Of a DNA stretch of 64,000 nt, positions 8,904-18,100 are shown in pieces. The stretch is from assembly GCA_052161605.1 (NCBI GenBank), contig CP197409.1. One strand, 5' to 3'. This stretch comes from JBKCUI01 sp052161605 (lineage in GTDB: Bacteria; Planctomycetota; Planctomycetia; Pirellulales; Pirellulaceae). The notes beneath the pieces were generated by a model. That model did no database searches. It saw only the letters and a program-made list of their open reading frames with translations, and was not told the origin of the DNA. Numbering within the stretch: position 1 is the stretch's first letter; each line of letters opens with the position of its first letter. Made by a program: the position numbers and the translations under genes.

Positions 8904-9329
8904 ATGTTCTTTTCGATAGACACCAACAATGGTGTGGCGATTTACGAGCAGATTGTGAGGCAGGTGAAATTTGCCATTGCCGAGGAGTCGCTCAGAGTGG
9001 GGCAGTTGTTGCCGAGCGTTCGTGCGCTCAGTGTTGAGCTGGCGATCAATCCGAATACGATTGCGCGGGCTTATCAACAACTGCAAGCCGACGGCATTAT
9101 CGAGCTGATGCGAGGCCGTGGATTGGCCGTTTGCGCAGGAGCTCTCGATGTATGTCGCTCTAACCGCCGATCCATCATAGCGGATCGGTTGCGATCCGTT
9201 CTGAAAGAAGCTTTGCACGCCGGATTGGAGGCCTCAGACATCCAGTCCATTGTCCGGACCCAGCTTGCGGAGCTGGTTCCCACGATCAACACGGTCGCGT
9301 CCAACTCGCCGACGCAGCCCATTTCCTAG
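8904..9329 (+). CDS. GntR-family (YtrA subfamily) transcriptional regulator
   Basis: A 141-residue protein; the ATG at 8904 is preferred over an upstream frame extension because GAAGGAG (8891-8897) lies six bases before it. Residues 1-75 form the GntR winged helix (GVAIYEQIVRQVKFAIAEESLRVGQLLPSVRALSVELAINPNTIARAYQQLQADGIIELMRGRG). The C-terminal part is short and helical, without a large effector domain, as in YtrA regulators, which typically control adjacent ABC transporters. Here an ABC ATPase and permease follow, and a palindromic operator overlaps the promoter. Confidence 0.92.
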   Translation: MFFSIDTNNGVAIYEQIVRQVKFAIAEESLRVGQLLPSVRALSVELAINPNTIARAYQQLQADGIIELMRGRGLAVCAGALDVCRSNRRSIIADRLRSVLKEALHAGLEASDIQSIVRTQLAELVPTINTVASNSPTQPIS

Positions 9330-9393
9330 TTCGTTCCCTTCTGCTGGCTAGCGGCTGCCGAGTCTGTTCGCCACTCCTCTTCGAGGTATAGCT

Positions 9394-10365
9394 ATGAATG
9401 AATGTATTGTCATCCAAGGTCTCGAGATGCACTTTCGAGGTTGCGATGCACTCCAAGGAATCGACTTGGTCGTGCCTCAAGGTTCCGTGTTCGCGCTGCT
9501 AGGAGAAAACGGGGCTGGGAAAACCACTCTGATCCGAATCCTCACCGGTTTTCAGCATCCTTCCAAGGGAACGTGTCGCATCCTAGGGCTCGATCCCATC
9601 ACCGATGCGCTCGAACTGCGGCGGCGAATCGGTTACGTCTCCGATGCCCCCGCGCTCTACGATTGGATGCGCGTCGATGAGATCGGTTGGTTTGCCTCCT
9701 CGTTCTATCCCGACGGCTTCGTCGAGCGATACCGTGAATCCATACTGCGTTACGAGCTGCCATTAGACCGCAAGATAAAAAATCTTAGCAAAGGACAAAG
9801 AGCCAAAGTCGCTTTGTCCCTGTCGACCGCTCACAACCCGGAGTTGCTGATCCTCGATGAGCCCACCTCGGGACTTGATCCACTTGTGCGTCGCGAGTTT
9901 ATGGAGAGCATGGTGGAGCGGGCCGCCAACGGTCAAACCGTGCTCCTATCCAGTCATCAAATTTCCGAGGTAGAACGGGTGGCTGACTACATCGCGATTT
10001 TGCACAGAGGCAAGGTTCAAATCGCAGCCCCTCTTTCCGAGCTAAGAGACTCTATCTTTGAAGTCACCATCAGCCGCGCCGATCCGCTCGCGGCATTACC
10101 CGATTTGACGCAAGACAAATCGAATCCTGCCGAGGTTCTCTACGAAAAGATCGAGGGCAGACAGGTGCGATGGATTGTGAAAAACTACCAGAGCTTTCAC
10201 GAGAAGCTCTTGTCCGAATGGTCTCAAGTTTTGTCGGTTCGCTCCAGACCAGCGACCCTCGAGGAATTGTTCATAGCCTGCACTCGCGGATTGAACAGTT
10301 CCACGTCGTCCCCTTCGGCATCACAACCAGGCATCGGTTCCAGCGCGGATCGACAAGCGTCTTAG
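9394..10365 (+). CDS. ABC transporter ATP-binding protein
   Basis: A 323-residue ATPase. Walker A GENGAGKTTL (from residue 37), Q-loop region YVSDAPALYDWM, signature LSKGQRAKVALS, Walker B LLILDEPTSGLDP and the switch His in LLSSHQISEVERVADY are all intact. The roughly 100 C-terminal residues after the core form the small extra domain seen in CcmA/YtrB-type exporters. It sits 64 bases after the GntR regulator and 47 before the permease, so the three form an operon. By analogy with ytr operons it may respond to cell-envelope stress, but the transported compound cannot be read. Confidence 0.95.
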   Translation: MNECIVIQGLEMHFRGCDALQGIDLVVPQGSVFALLGENGAGKTTLIRILTGFQHPSKGTCRILGLDPITDALELRRRIGYVSDAPALYDWMRVDEIGWFASSFYPDGFVERYRESILRYELPLDRKIKNLSKGQRAKVALSLSTAHNPELLILDEPTSGLDPLVRREFMESMVERAANGQTVLLSSHQISEVERVADYIAILHRGKVQIAAPLSELRDSIFEVTISRADPLAALPDLTQDKSNPAEVLYEKIEGRQVRWIVKNYQSFHEKLLSEWSQVLSVRSRPATLEELFIACTRGLNSSTSSPSASQPGIGSSADRQAS

Positions 10366-10412
10366 AACTTTGTTGGGAAGACCTCGTTCGGAACAGATAC
10401 AGGAGCACTATA

Positions 10413-12992
10413 ATGTCGAGCCTAGAAGTTCAATCTTCCTACACCCCTCGCGTCCCAAGCATTACGACTTGGCAAGTCTGGGGGCGTATGCTTTACAAGG
10501 AAGCTAAACCGCTGCTGCCATTGTTGTTAGCTTTAGCGGTACTTTCCTTGCTTGGGCACGCCCTGATTGAGGTTCAGGGTATATTCGGGCAGCTCTACAA
10601 GATGATTCATGCTGTTCCATTTGGATTGACTCCCATTTTTTTCGCTTTGGGAGCAGCGGCGCTATTGGTAAGCCAAGAGAAAGAGCAACGAACGCTGCTT
10701 TGGTATGCCTCGTTACCGATTGCACCGAGACAAATCGTTCAATCAAAGATTCTCGTCGGTGTAATAGGGGTTCTACTCAGTTGGTTGATCAGTGCCGTCA
10801 TCGCCGCGCCGTTCAGCGTCGAGATTTTCAATATTCGTCCCGAGGCTCCAACAGATATCCTGTACGTTCTCCCGCTCACGGCATTGTTTGTTTTTTTCTT
10901 GGCTTTCGCGACGGCTTGGATATGGGGGACGGCGATCCCGGCCCTGTTGGCTCTGATCCCTATTGTCATAGCGACCTTATTGCTCGCAACGACCTTAACC
11001 AATCTTTACCATGGTGACTTCGAGTTCAAGACGGATTTGTATACCCGGGGTACGCCACTCATTTGGTTGATTTCGTATACGGTCGTCGTCGTGATCGTCG
11101 GGTTGGTGGCCCGGCGCGTGGGTAGTCGGTCGTTTGTTGCTGCGGGTGGTGTTGCACTGCGAAAACAATTCAAGAACATGCTCGCTTATCGACCGGAGCT
11201 CAACTTTTTTGGTTACCAAAAATCGGGAGAGCGCGGCGCATTGTTGTGGCACGCGTGGATGCAAAACCGCCTGCTCATTACAGCCTTAATCCTCAACGCA
11301 TTCGTGCTGTGGATTCTTATGCCTATCGCAGAACAGATTTCCCCTCTCCAGCCAGTTGTGGTGTTATTAATATTGAGCTATGCCTTGATTGTCTGCTGGG
11401 TAGGAGCCTTTACCTTTGGGGCTGATCAGTACCAACGACGCGTTCATTTCCTCGCCGAACGAGGTGTTGCTCCCTCGAAGATTTGGCTTAGCCGAATCGT
11501 TATGCCACTGGGGGCAGCAATCTTTGTGTACCTCAGTGTCATGGCCATCGTGTATTTGGACCTTAGTGGTACGCAAAAAGGAACTCCTCCTCAGTTCGTG
11601 ATTCTTTCGGGAGTCTTCACATTGGTCGCATTTGCCTATGCTCAATGGTGGGGACAAGTAGCCCAAAGCCGAGTTGTGAGCCTTTGCGGTGCTCCCCTTA
11701 TTGTGGTATTGGCGATCGGTTTCTTTGGTAGTGTGACCACAAGTACCATCGCTCCTTTGTGGCTCGTACTACCCACCCTTGTAATCCCGTTTATTGCAAC
11801 GCGGGTTTCGATGCGAGCCTGGATGGATCGTCGCTTCACGCTTGGCTTTTATGTACGCCATGGACTATTCGCAGCGGCAAGCATCATCTTGCCTCTCGTT
11901 CCCTTTGGTTTATTTTTCGCCACGCTACCTCGCATGTCGAGCGCAAACCATGCCAGATACCTAGCCGAGTTTAGGCAACTGCAATCTTCGAACCAAGGCA
12001 AAGCTTGGAATCTGGTACCAATGACGTTTGAGCCACAAGGGGTGCCGTTTGAGATCAAACCGGAGGACCTGGACGAATTGGCGAGGGAATTGGAATCGAT
12101 CCCGGAACCAGGAGCTGTTACAGATTCGACAACCGATCAAGCTGAGGATTTGCAAGTGGAAGATACTAGCATTGGCCTCGGCGGGTACGGAATGGGGGGA
12201 GGTTCCAATTTCGATTTAGAGGCCTTTAAGCAGAAACTGCATATCGAATCGTTGAAGCGTTCTCCACCGGTCAGGCAAGTCATGGCCGAGTTCGTAGAGA
12301 ATTTCGATGCGTTTCTGGAAAGCAATCCTAATCCTATCCGGGTATCAAGATCGATGGAGATGGTCGAAACGGACGCATGGCAAAAAGCGATTGCCGTCAG
12401 TTTAAAACCGGACGATGAAACACTAAAAGCAGAATGGGAGAAATCGACAGCTTTGTTGGGCAAGATCGTACGGCGCATTCGTCAGTCCAGAGACTTGGCA
12501 GATCAGAATCGAGCGGACGATTTCGAGAAAAGCTTGCTCCAAATGTTGCAATTAAAAACGACAAAGGATTTGCTTGATCCAAATTTATACCGAGTATTAT
12601 CCATCCAAGTCGCTGATGAGCAAGCACGGCGACTCAGTCGCCGAAATGCCATTCTCGCGTCGTGGCAGTATTACGTTTACAGCAGTTCTGGATTTGGGGA
12701 TTCGTCAAGTTTTCGCACGCAGCTAGGTGGATTGGATCTTTTCTCACGTAATTTAAGCGTGTCGATAAAAGATGTCCTAATCGCTAAGCAAACCCGGAAT
12801 CGCACGGTTGAACTATTGATGGAACTAACGGATGCGAGCGACGAGGTGTCCAGAAAGCGGATTATCAGCGAACTGAACAAGATCTTGTCGCCAGATATTA
12901 CCAAGTCGCTTGTCTCTAGCTGGTACGAAGATTGGGAAAAACAAGCGGCTGCACTTCTAGAATCATCAACCACTGCGGGGGCAATCCAATGA
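10413..12992 (+). CDS. Large ABC-2-type membrane permease with C-terminal soluble domain
   Basis: An 859-residue protein from the ATG at 10413, which has AGGAG eight bases upstream; the frame is open further back but overlaps the ATPase gene. About twelve hydrophobic segments lie in two sets (residues 25-260 and 330-530), consistent with two fused six-helix ABC-2 halves; the motif SQEKEQRTLLWYASLPI in the first half is typical of ABC-2 permeases. Residues about 540-859 are soluble, helical and charged, with a Gly-rich patch (LGGYGMGGGSNF). Size is more than twice that of ordinary ABC-2 permeases. It ends in an ATGA overlap with the next gene. Confidence 0.85.
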   Translation: MSSLEVQSSYTPRVPSITTWQVWGRMLYKEAKPLLPLLLALAVLSLLGHALIEVQGIFGQLYKMIHAVPFGLTPIFFALGAAALLVSQEKEQRTLLWYASLPIAPRQIVQSKILVGVIGVLLSWLISAVIAAPFSVEIFNIRPEAPTDILYVLPLTALFVFFLAFATAWIWGTAIPALLALIPIVIATLLLATTLTNLYHGDFEFKTDLYTRGTPLIWLISYTVVVVIVGLVARRVGSRSFVAAGGVALRKQFKNMLAYRPELNFFGYQKSGERGALLWHAWMQNRLLITALILNAFVLWILMPIAEQISPLQPVVVLLILSYALIVCWVGAFTFGADQYQRRVHFLAERGVAPSKIWLSRIVMPLGAAIFVYLSVMAIVYLDLSGTQKGTPPQFVILSGVFTLVAFAYAQWWGQVAQSRVVSLCGAPLIVVLAIGFFGSVTTSTIAPLWLVLPTLVIPFIATRVSMRAWMDRRFTLGFYVRHGLFAAASIILPLVPFGLFFATLPRMSSANHARYLAEFRQLQSSNQGKAWNLVPMTFEPQGVPFEIKPEDLDELARELESIPEPGAVTDSTTDQAEDLQVEDTSIGLGGYGMGGGSNFDLEAFKQKLHIESLKRSPPVRQVMAEFVENFDAFLESNPNPIRVSRSMEMVETDAWQKAIAVSLKPDDETLKAEWEKSTALLGKIVRRIRQSRDLADQNRADDFEKSLLQMLQLKTTKDLLDPNLYRVLSIQVADEQARRLSRRNAILASWQYYVYSSSGFGDSSSFRTQLGGLDLFSRNLSVSIKDVLIAKQTRNRTVELLMELTDASDEVSRKRIISELNKILSPDITKSLVSSWYEDWEKQAAALLESSTTAGAIQ

Positions 12993-14383
12993 GCGCAATA
13001 ACCAGTTCTTCGATTGTTTCGCAATCCTCCTTTCGTCCAGTGGTTTGGATTGTCAGATTCATTGTTGTGATGGTAGCAATTGTTTTGGGACTAGCGGTCT
13101 GGGGTGCAATCATCCAATGGACAGCCGCCCGAGAGTTATCCCAGTTCAAAGAGGATCTCAAGAGTCGTGGAGTACCCTACGATAATGCCTCGATGGAAGC
13201 GGCTTATATCAAGCAAACACATCCGGAAGGCTCTGAGATCGCAAGGTCCATACTTAAGCTCGCGCGTTGGGGTACCAATTTGCCAAGCGTCAACGCTTTG
13301 CCTATTGTCGGTACAGAGCTTCAAACGGAAGACCGAATTGTTACTTGGAAGGAATGGCCGACCGATATCGCTCCAGAGCAGATCGTATCGGACTATTTGA
13401 CTGAGATGGAACCGATGTTTTCGCTCATCGAACAATTGCGAGACCTACCGAAACCGGTCCGTCTCGAGATTGATTTTCAAGGTTGGAATACCAATCTTAA
13501 CTCGATTGCTGAATTTAGAAATGTAACCCGAATCCTAGAGTTGGAGTGTCGGTACGCCATCTACAAAAGAGATAAAGATCGAGCTCTGCGAGCTATTGGT
13601 CTAAGCACCGAACTCTTTGATGCAATTGATGAAACAGATTTTTATTTTGCCATTGTGATGAAGAATATTGCCAAGGGAAATTTGACCAGTGTAATACAGG
13701 ATTCTATGTCCAACGACTTTTGGACGGAATCGGAGATCGCAACCTTAAGAGGCATTTTGGAATCCCATCGTAATCAACCGTTGATAAAACGAGAAACGTT
13801 GGAATGGGACCGAGCTGCGGCCCTCGCGAGTTTGGAGTCTTCAGCTACAAACGCGGCGTTGGCAGGAGAACTAATTTCGATCCTTCCAAAGCTACCCTCT
13901 GCAAAGCTGGCTATCGTGAAGCGCTACGAAGAATTGATCGCATTGGTGGAGTCTCCAAGGTTGTCACACCAGAAACGATGGGAAGAAATTCAAACAGCAA
14001 AGTTTGGCTTCTTGGGTACTATTGATGGCACCTCAACACTATGGAATGTATTTGGCTTGACGAGTCTTTCGTATTCACGCTTTTATCAAGATCAATTTGA
14101 AGACTCTCGTCGCTTCGCACTCGTAGCATGTGCGATCCGTGAGTTCAAGCTCAAGAACGATCGCTGGCCTGCGTCCCTGAAGGAACTAACCACAAGCGGA
14201 TGGCCCTCTCTTCAGGTTGCTACAGTTTCTAGCGGTACATTCGGATACGAAGTCGAGGGCGAAACGGCTTGGCTGTGGTCCTACGGTTTGAGGAATCCCG
14301 GTGGTAATGCGCCCGTCGTTAGTCGAGAAAGGCCGACCGAGACGGAAAGGTTCCCGAATAGTCAATTCCTAGTGTTTGAGTAA
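12989..14383 (+). CDS. Membrane-anchored protein of unknown function in the ABC operon
   Basis: A 464-residue protein starting at an ATG that overlaps the permease stop (ATGA). One N-terminal transmembrane helix (residues about 17-40, VWIVRFIVVMVAIVLGLAVWG) is followed by a soluble, helical, presumably periplasmic domain. The end (FKLKNDRWPASLKELTTSGWPSLQ followed by a short beta-rich stretch with WSYGLRNPGG) resembles the way planctomycete proteins of this kind present a pseudopilin-like C-terminal fold, but no family is recognised. Strict overlap with the permease argues for a shared function, possibly as an accessory subunit. Confidence 0.75.
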   Translation: MSAITSSSIVSQSSFRPVVWIVRFIVVMVAIVLGLAVWGAIIQWTAARELSQFKEDLKSRGVPYDNASMEAAYIKQTHPEGSEIARSILKLARWGTNLPSVNALPIVGTELQTEDRIVTWKEWPTDIAPEQIVSDYLTEMEPMFSLIEQLRDLPKPVRLEIDFQGWNTNLNSIAEFRNVTRILELECRYAIYKRDKDRALRAIGLSTELFDAIDETDFYFAIVMKNIAKGNLTSVIQDSMSNDFWTESEIATLRGILESHRNQPLIKRETLEWDRAAALASLESSATNAALAGELISILPKLPSAKLAIVKRYEELIALVESPRLSHQKRWEEIQTAKFGFLGTIDGTSTLWNVFGLTSLSYSRFYQDQFEDSRRFALVACAIREFKLKNDRWPASLKELTTSGWPSLQVATVSSGTFGYEVEGETAWLWSYGLRNPGGNAPVVSRERPTETERFPNSQFLVFE

Positions 14384-14596
14384 AACGCCTGGGCTTTTTT
14401 CTCTTAGTTGAGTGACAACATACAATCTCCTAGCTTCGCCCGAATCCCGTTGGCTCTTCCAGCGGATCGTTAGGTTTCTCGCTAAACACACGACCACCAC
14501 ATCGCGCAGACTCTCGATCTCGTAACGTAAACCGTCGTTCATTGTCACCCGAACGGGACCGTGTTCAATAGCTTGTAAAAGCGTTTCGCGATCCAT
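14369..14596 (-). CDS. Small hypothetical protein
   Basis: A 75-residue protein if started at the Met of MDRETLLQAIEHGPVRVTM; the frame extends 25 codons upstream but that part is Arg-rich and unconvincing. The pattern (helix, then beta strands with DGLRYEIESLRDVVVV) resembles short planctomycete proteins that begin DxLLxAIxxxPFRPF and continue with a DGR strand. Function is unknown. It overlaps the 3' end of the preceding plus-strand gene by 15 bases in a convergent arrangement. Confidence 0.5.
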   Translation of the reverse strand: MDRETLLQAIEHGPVRVTMNDGLRYEIESLRDVVVVCLARNLTIRWKSQRDSGEARRLYVVTQLREKSPGVLLKH

Positions 14597-14907
14597 AGCT
14601 GTTGTTCCGAATTCAAAGTAATGTCTTTTCCGTAACCGTCTCGAATACTCCGCGAATACACGGTTGACCATTCATCTTGGATGGGGCGATGGTTATTCGT
14701 TCTAGCTTTGTCATGACGAGGCATCTATGTGGTGGGAGGGGGGGGCTGTTTCTACGTCCTACCCCATCATTGTATCAGGCATCGTACCACGGTGCCCAAA
14801 AGTTCGATCTGGGATTCCCAAACCGAATTTCTCGCTACAATACAGACGATCCTTTCCTTTCGTTGTTAAGTTTCCCCCTCGTCGAGAGATTTGAAGTAGG
14901 TTTGGTT
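14597..14907. other. 311-base region without a recognised gene
   Basis: The plus-strand frame of the decarboxylase stays open back to 14677 but the encoded stretch is Arg/Phe-rich and does not look like enzyme sequence. A G-run (GGGAGGGGGGG) sits at about 14734. No promoter, RNA gene or repeat is convincing here. Confidence 0.4.
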
Positions 14908-16614
14908 ATGAACAATCCGTTGAGTGCGATCGGAAAGAATCAAGAGAACACCAATGTCCCAGGTGGATCTCCCACCGCCATGTCGATTGGTGAGTATTTG
15001 ATCAAGCGTCTGCAAGACTACGGCATCAAGGACTGCTTTGGCATTCCCGGCGACTACATCCTGAATTTCTACAGCATGCTCGAAAAGAGCCCCATCAATA
15101 TGGTGGGTTGCACGCGAGAAGACTGCGCTGGTTTCGCGGCTGATGCTTACGCCCGTATTCACGGCATGGGGGCTTTGTGCGTCACCTACTGCGTTGGCGG
15201 GCTTTCAGTTTGCAACAGTGTGGCGGGAGCATTTGCCGAAAAGTCCCCAGTCGTCGTGCTAACGGGTTCACCCGGGCTCGGGGAACGGGTCAACAATCCA
15301 TTGTTGCACCACAAAGTTCGAGACTTCAGCACACAATTAGAGGTTTTTGAAAAGCTCTGTATCGCCGCAACGGAGCTCAACAATCCACTCACAGCCTTTG
15401 CCGATATAGACCGGGTGCTAGATGCTTGCTACCGATTCAAACGACCGGTTTATATTGAGTTGCCCCGCGACATGGTGGATGTCGTTCCGTCGGTCGTTCA
15501 TTCCTACCGCAGACCAACCGTGTCCTACGACAACCTAGTTCTGGAGGAAGCGGCCAAAGAAGCTGTTGAGAAACTGAACAACGCCAAGAAGCCGCTCATC
15601 ATCGCCGGTGTGGAAATTCATCGCTTCGGACTGCAAGACACCGTTCTCAAGCTCGCGGAAAAATCTAAGATCCCAATTGCTGCCACTATTCTCGGAAAGA
15701 GCGTAGTCGACGAAACACACCCGCTCTACATCGGTCTTTACGAAGGGGCGATGGGCAAAGCAGAGGTGACGCAGTATGTCGAAGACAGCGATTGCGTCCT
15801 ATTGCTCGGTGCCTTCATGACCGACATCAACCTCGGGATCTACACCGCACAACTCGAGGTGAGGCATTGCATCTACGCCACGAGCGAGCAGTTGCAGATC
15901 TCCTATCACCAGTTCCCGAACGTTCCGCTGGATAGTTTCTTAAAGCGGCTCATCGAGCTGAACCCAACTCCCGCCCAACGTCCAATCCCCGATAGTTTGC
16001 ATATCAAAGAGCCTCAACCGATTCAAATCGAAACGGGACGCCCGCTCCAAATCAGCCGCATGATCCAACGGATCAACTCGCAACTCGACTCGCATACAAT
16101 CGTCATCGCGGATATCGGCGATTCGTTGTTTGCCTCCTCGGAGTTAGTTATCCGAGATCGCACTGATTTTCTTTCCCCGGCATACTACACCTCGATGGGT
16201 TTCTCTGTGCCAGCAGCCTTGGGGGCTTGTGTTGCCAAACCGGGTGAACGAGTTCTCGTCATCGCCGGAGATGGTGCATTCCAAATGACTGGTCAAGAAA
16301 TGTCGACCCTCATTCGGCATGGTCATTCGCCGATCATCATTGTCCTCGACAATCATGGGTACGGCACCGAGCGATATCTACAAGAAGGAGAGTGGCTCTA
16401 CAACGAGATTGCCGTATGGAAATATTCCAAGCTGCCCGATGTTTATGGAGGAGGCAAGGGGCACTTCGTAGAAACGGAGGAGCAGTTTGATGCCGCTCTC
16501 GTGGAAGCTTGGAATGATCGCTCGCAATTGCATCTCATTCATGCCAAACTCGTCGAGAACGATGCCAGCCAGACTCTGATGCGTTTGGCTGAGCGACTCG
16601 GTCAACGCGTGTAG
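14908..16614 (+). CDS. Thiamine-diphosphate 2-oxoacid decarboxylase (pyruvate/indolepyruvate decarboxylase type)
   Basis: A 568-residue ThDP enzyme. The start at 14908 gives MNNPLSAIGK; another possible start is the Met of MSIGEYLIKRL 24 codons on, where family similarity begins. Active-site features of the PDC group are present: Asp49 in GIPGDY, Glu71 in CTREDCAGFAADAYAR, the double His134-His135 (LLHHKV), and the ThDP/Mg motif GDGAFQMTGQE followed by DNHGYGTERY. The His-His pair separates true decarboxylases from acetolactate synthases. It would convert pyruvate or an aromatic 2-oxoacid to the aldehyde and CO2. No adjacent alcohol dehydrogenase or aminotransferase indicates the substrate. 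Confidence 0.9.
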   Translation: MNNPLSAIGKNQENTNVPGGSPTAMSIGEYLIKRLQDYGIKDCFGIPGDYILNFYSMLEKSPINMVGCTREDCAGFAADAYARIHGMGALCVTYCVGGLSVCNSVAGAFAEKSPVVVLTGSPGLGERVNNPLLHHKVRDFSTQLEVFEKLCIAATELNNPLTAFADIDRVLDACYRFKRPVYIELPRDMVDVVPSVVHSYRRPTVSYDNLVLEEAAKEAVEKLNNAKKPLIIAGVEIHRFGLQDTVLKLAEKSKIPIAATILGKSVVDETHPLYIGLYEGAMGKAEVTQYVEDSDCVLLLGAFMTDINLGIYTAQLEVRHCIYATSEQLQISYHQFPNVPLDSFLKRLIELNPTPAQRPIPDSLHIKEPQPIQIETGRPLQISRMIQRINSQLDSHTIVIADIGDSLFASSELVIRDRTDFLSPAYYTSMGFSVPAALGACVAKPGERVLVIAGDGAFQMTGQEMSTLIRHGHSPIIIVLDNHGYGTERYLQEGEWLYNEIAVWKYSKLPDVYGGGKGHFVETEEQFDAALVEAWNDRSQLHLIHAKLVENDASQTLMRLAERLGQRV

Positions 16615-16659
16615 GGTAAAATCGTATAGTGTATAATACATTGAATTCGAAACTTCTCG

Positions 16660-16865
16660 CTGATCGCCACCGTAAACAATTCCCCACCCTCCCAGCGAAG
16701 CGACCGGGAGGGTCGGCAATCGAGCCTTAAGCGAGATTGCCGGGGAGGGCAGGACGCCGTTTGTCTCCATCCGACCGATACGTCGCCCCCTCCCCAGCCA
16801 TGCTTTCGCGGGCTGACCCTCCCCAAACGGGGTTTGGGGAGGGTGAAGCCGGTGGCGTTGAGCGA
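16660..16865. repeat. GC-rich dispersed repeat with inverted copies
   Basis: The sequence between the decarboxylase and hydrolase genes is built from short inverted blocks: CCACCCTCCCAGCGAAGCG, GGGAGGGTCGGCAATCGAG, then CCCTCCCCAGCCATGCTTTC and CCCTCCCCAAACGGGG / TTTGGGGAGGGTGAAGC. A related block (CCTCCCCTCGCTTCGCTCG with AGGGAGGGTGACTGG) occurs at about 60900-60945 inside the start of the glycosyltransferase gene. This is a dispersed repeat, probably forming hairpins. Confidence 0.6.
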
Positions 16866-16919
16866 GAAGTGTCTTGAATCTTGATTGTTCTAATTCCTGC
16901 CAATAAAGAGACGACTACT

Positions 16920-17810
16920 ATGGACCGGCAAAAAGCTTCTGATTTCGATCCAAAAGCACTCCAGCTTTACGACGAGTTCGTGCATGGACGCATTTCGCGT
17001 CGAGATTTCTCGCAGCGGATTGCAGCCATTGCCACCGCTGGAGTGACGGCTGAGGTGATCATCCAGTCGCTGGCACCGAATTACGCTTGGGCGCAGCAAA
17101 TCGATCCTAAGGACGCTCGCATCAAGACCGAGCGATACAGCTACGAATCTCCCAAAGGTGGCGGCAAGATATCGGGTTTGTTGGCGTATCCTGCAACTGG
17201 TGCCGAAAAATTTCCGTCCGTCTTGGTGGTACACGAGAATCGCGGTCTGACACCTTATATCGAGGATGTTGCGAGACGGCTGGCTGTTGATGGATTTTTG
17301 GCGTTGGCTCCCGATGCTCTTAGTCCGTTAGGTGGCTATCCCGGTAACGACGACGATGGCCGCAAAATGCAGTCAACTCGCAATGGCGAGGAGATGATGC
17401 AGGACTTTATGGCTGGTGCGTTAGCACTGCAGAATCATGAGTTGTCGACGGGCAAGGTTGGAGTGGTCGGTTTCTGCTACGGAGGGGGCGTTGCAAACGA
17501 ACTGGCTGTGCGTTTGCCAGAAACGATCCTGGCTGCGGTAACCTATTATGGACGCCAAGCAGCGATCGCGGATGTTCCCAAGATCAAGGGTGCGTTGCTC
17601 ATCCACTATGCCGAGACCGATACCAGAATCAATGAGGGGTGGCCTGCGTATGAGAAAGCTTTAAAGGAGGCAGGTGTCAAGCACGAGGCCTTTATTTATC
17701 CAGGGGTGAACCATGCGTTTCACAACGACTCCACTCCCCGGTATGACGAAGCGGCAGCCAAACTCTCGTGGGATAGAACGATCAAGTTCTTCCGTTCCAC
17801 GTTGTTGTAA
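16920..17810 (+). CDS. Exported dienelactone-hydrolase-family protein
   Basis: A 296-residue alpha/beta hydrolase from the ATG at 16920. The N-terminal part contains GRISRRDFSQRIAAIATAG, a twin-arginine-like motif before a weakly hydrophobic stretch ending in AWAQ, so export is likely. The catalytic triad of the dienelactone hydrolase family is readable: nucleophile Cys in GVVGFCYGGG, Asp in YAETDTRIN, and His in GVNHAFHND. VVHENRGLTPYIEDVARRLA matches the family's conserved Glu-Asn-Arg region. Family members open lactone rings or cleave esters; the natural substrate here is unknown. A 31-bp tandem repeat follows the stop codon. Confidence 0.9.
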   Translation: MDRQKASDFDPKALQLYDEFVHGRISRRDFSQRIAAIATAGVTAEVIIQSLAPNYAWAQQIDPKDARIKTERYSYESPKGGGKISGLLAYPATGAEKFPSVLVVHENRGLTPYIEDVARRLAVDGFLALAPDALSPLGGYPGNDDDGRKMQSTRNGEEMMQDFMAGALALQNHELSTGKVGVVGFCYGGGVANELAVRLPETILAAVTYYGRQAAIADVPKIKGALLIHYAETDTRINEGWPAYEKALKEAGVKHEAFIYPGVNHAFHNDSTPRYDEAAAKLSWDRTIKFFRSTLL

Positions 17811-17836
17811 AGCCGCCCCGGAAAACGCAAAGCGTT

Positions 17837-17952
17837 GTAGTGGACGAGGCAACGAGGCCCGGCTGTCGTAGTGGACGAGGCAACGAGGCCCGGCTGTCGT
17901 AGTGGACGAGGCAACGAGGCCCGGCTGTCGTAGTGGACGAGGCAATGAGGCC
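17837..17952. repeat. 31-bp tandem repeat, four copies
   Basis: Units beginning GTAGTGGACGAGGCAACGAG start at 17837, 17868, 17899 and 17930, exactly 31 bases apart. The first three are identical over their length; the fourth diverges after GTAGTGGACGAGGCAA with a T for C and then unrelated sequence. The array lies between two convergent genes and encodes nothing convincing. Confidence 0.9.
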
Positions 17953-18100
17953 ATTTGCACAGGAGACTGTCTGCTCCTAACAGGTAGTGCGTTTGGTTCC
18001 AACCACTTTCCAGGTGATTTCTTGGCGGTGGGGATCGATGTTTCGCTGGCACCTGTGGACCGGCAAGAATGCCGATCCGCCCTATGTTGAACATCCGACC

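Noticed and set aside
17837..17952. Possible CRISPR array
   Set aside because: Units are directly adjacent without spacers.
17661..18094. Two repetitive minus-strand frames with the motif ASLPRPL repeated
   Set aside because: They are translations of the 31-bp tandem repeat.
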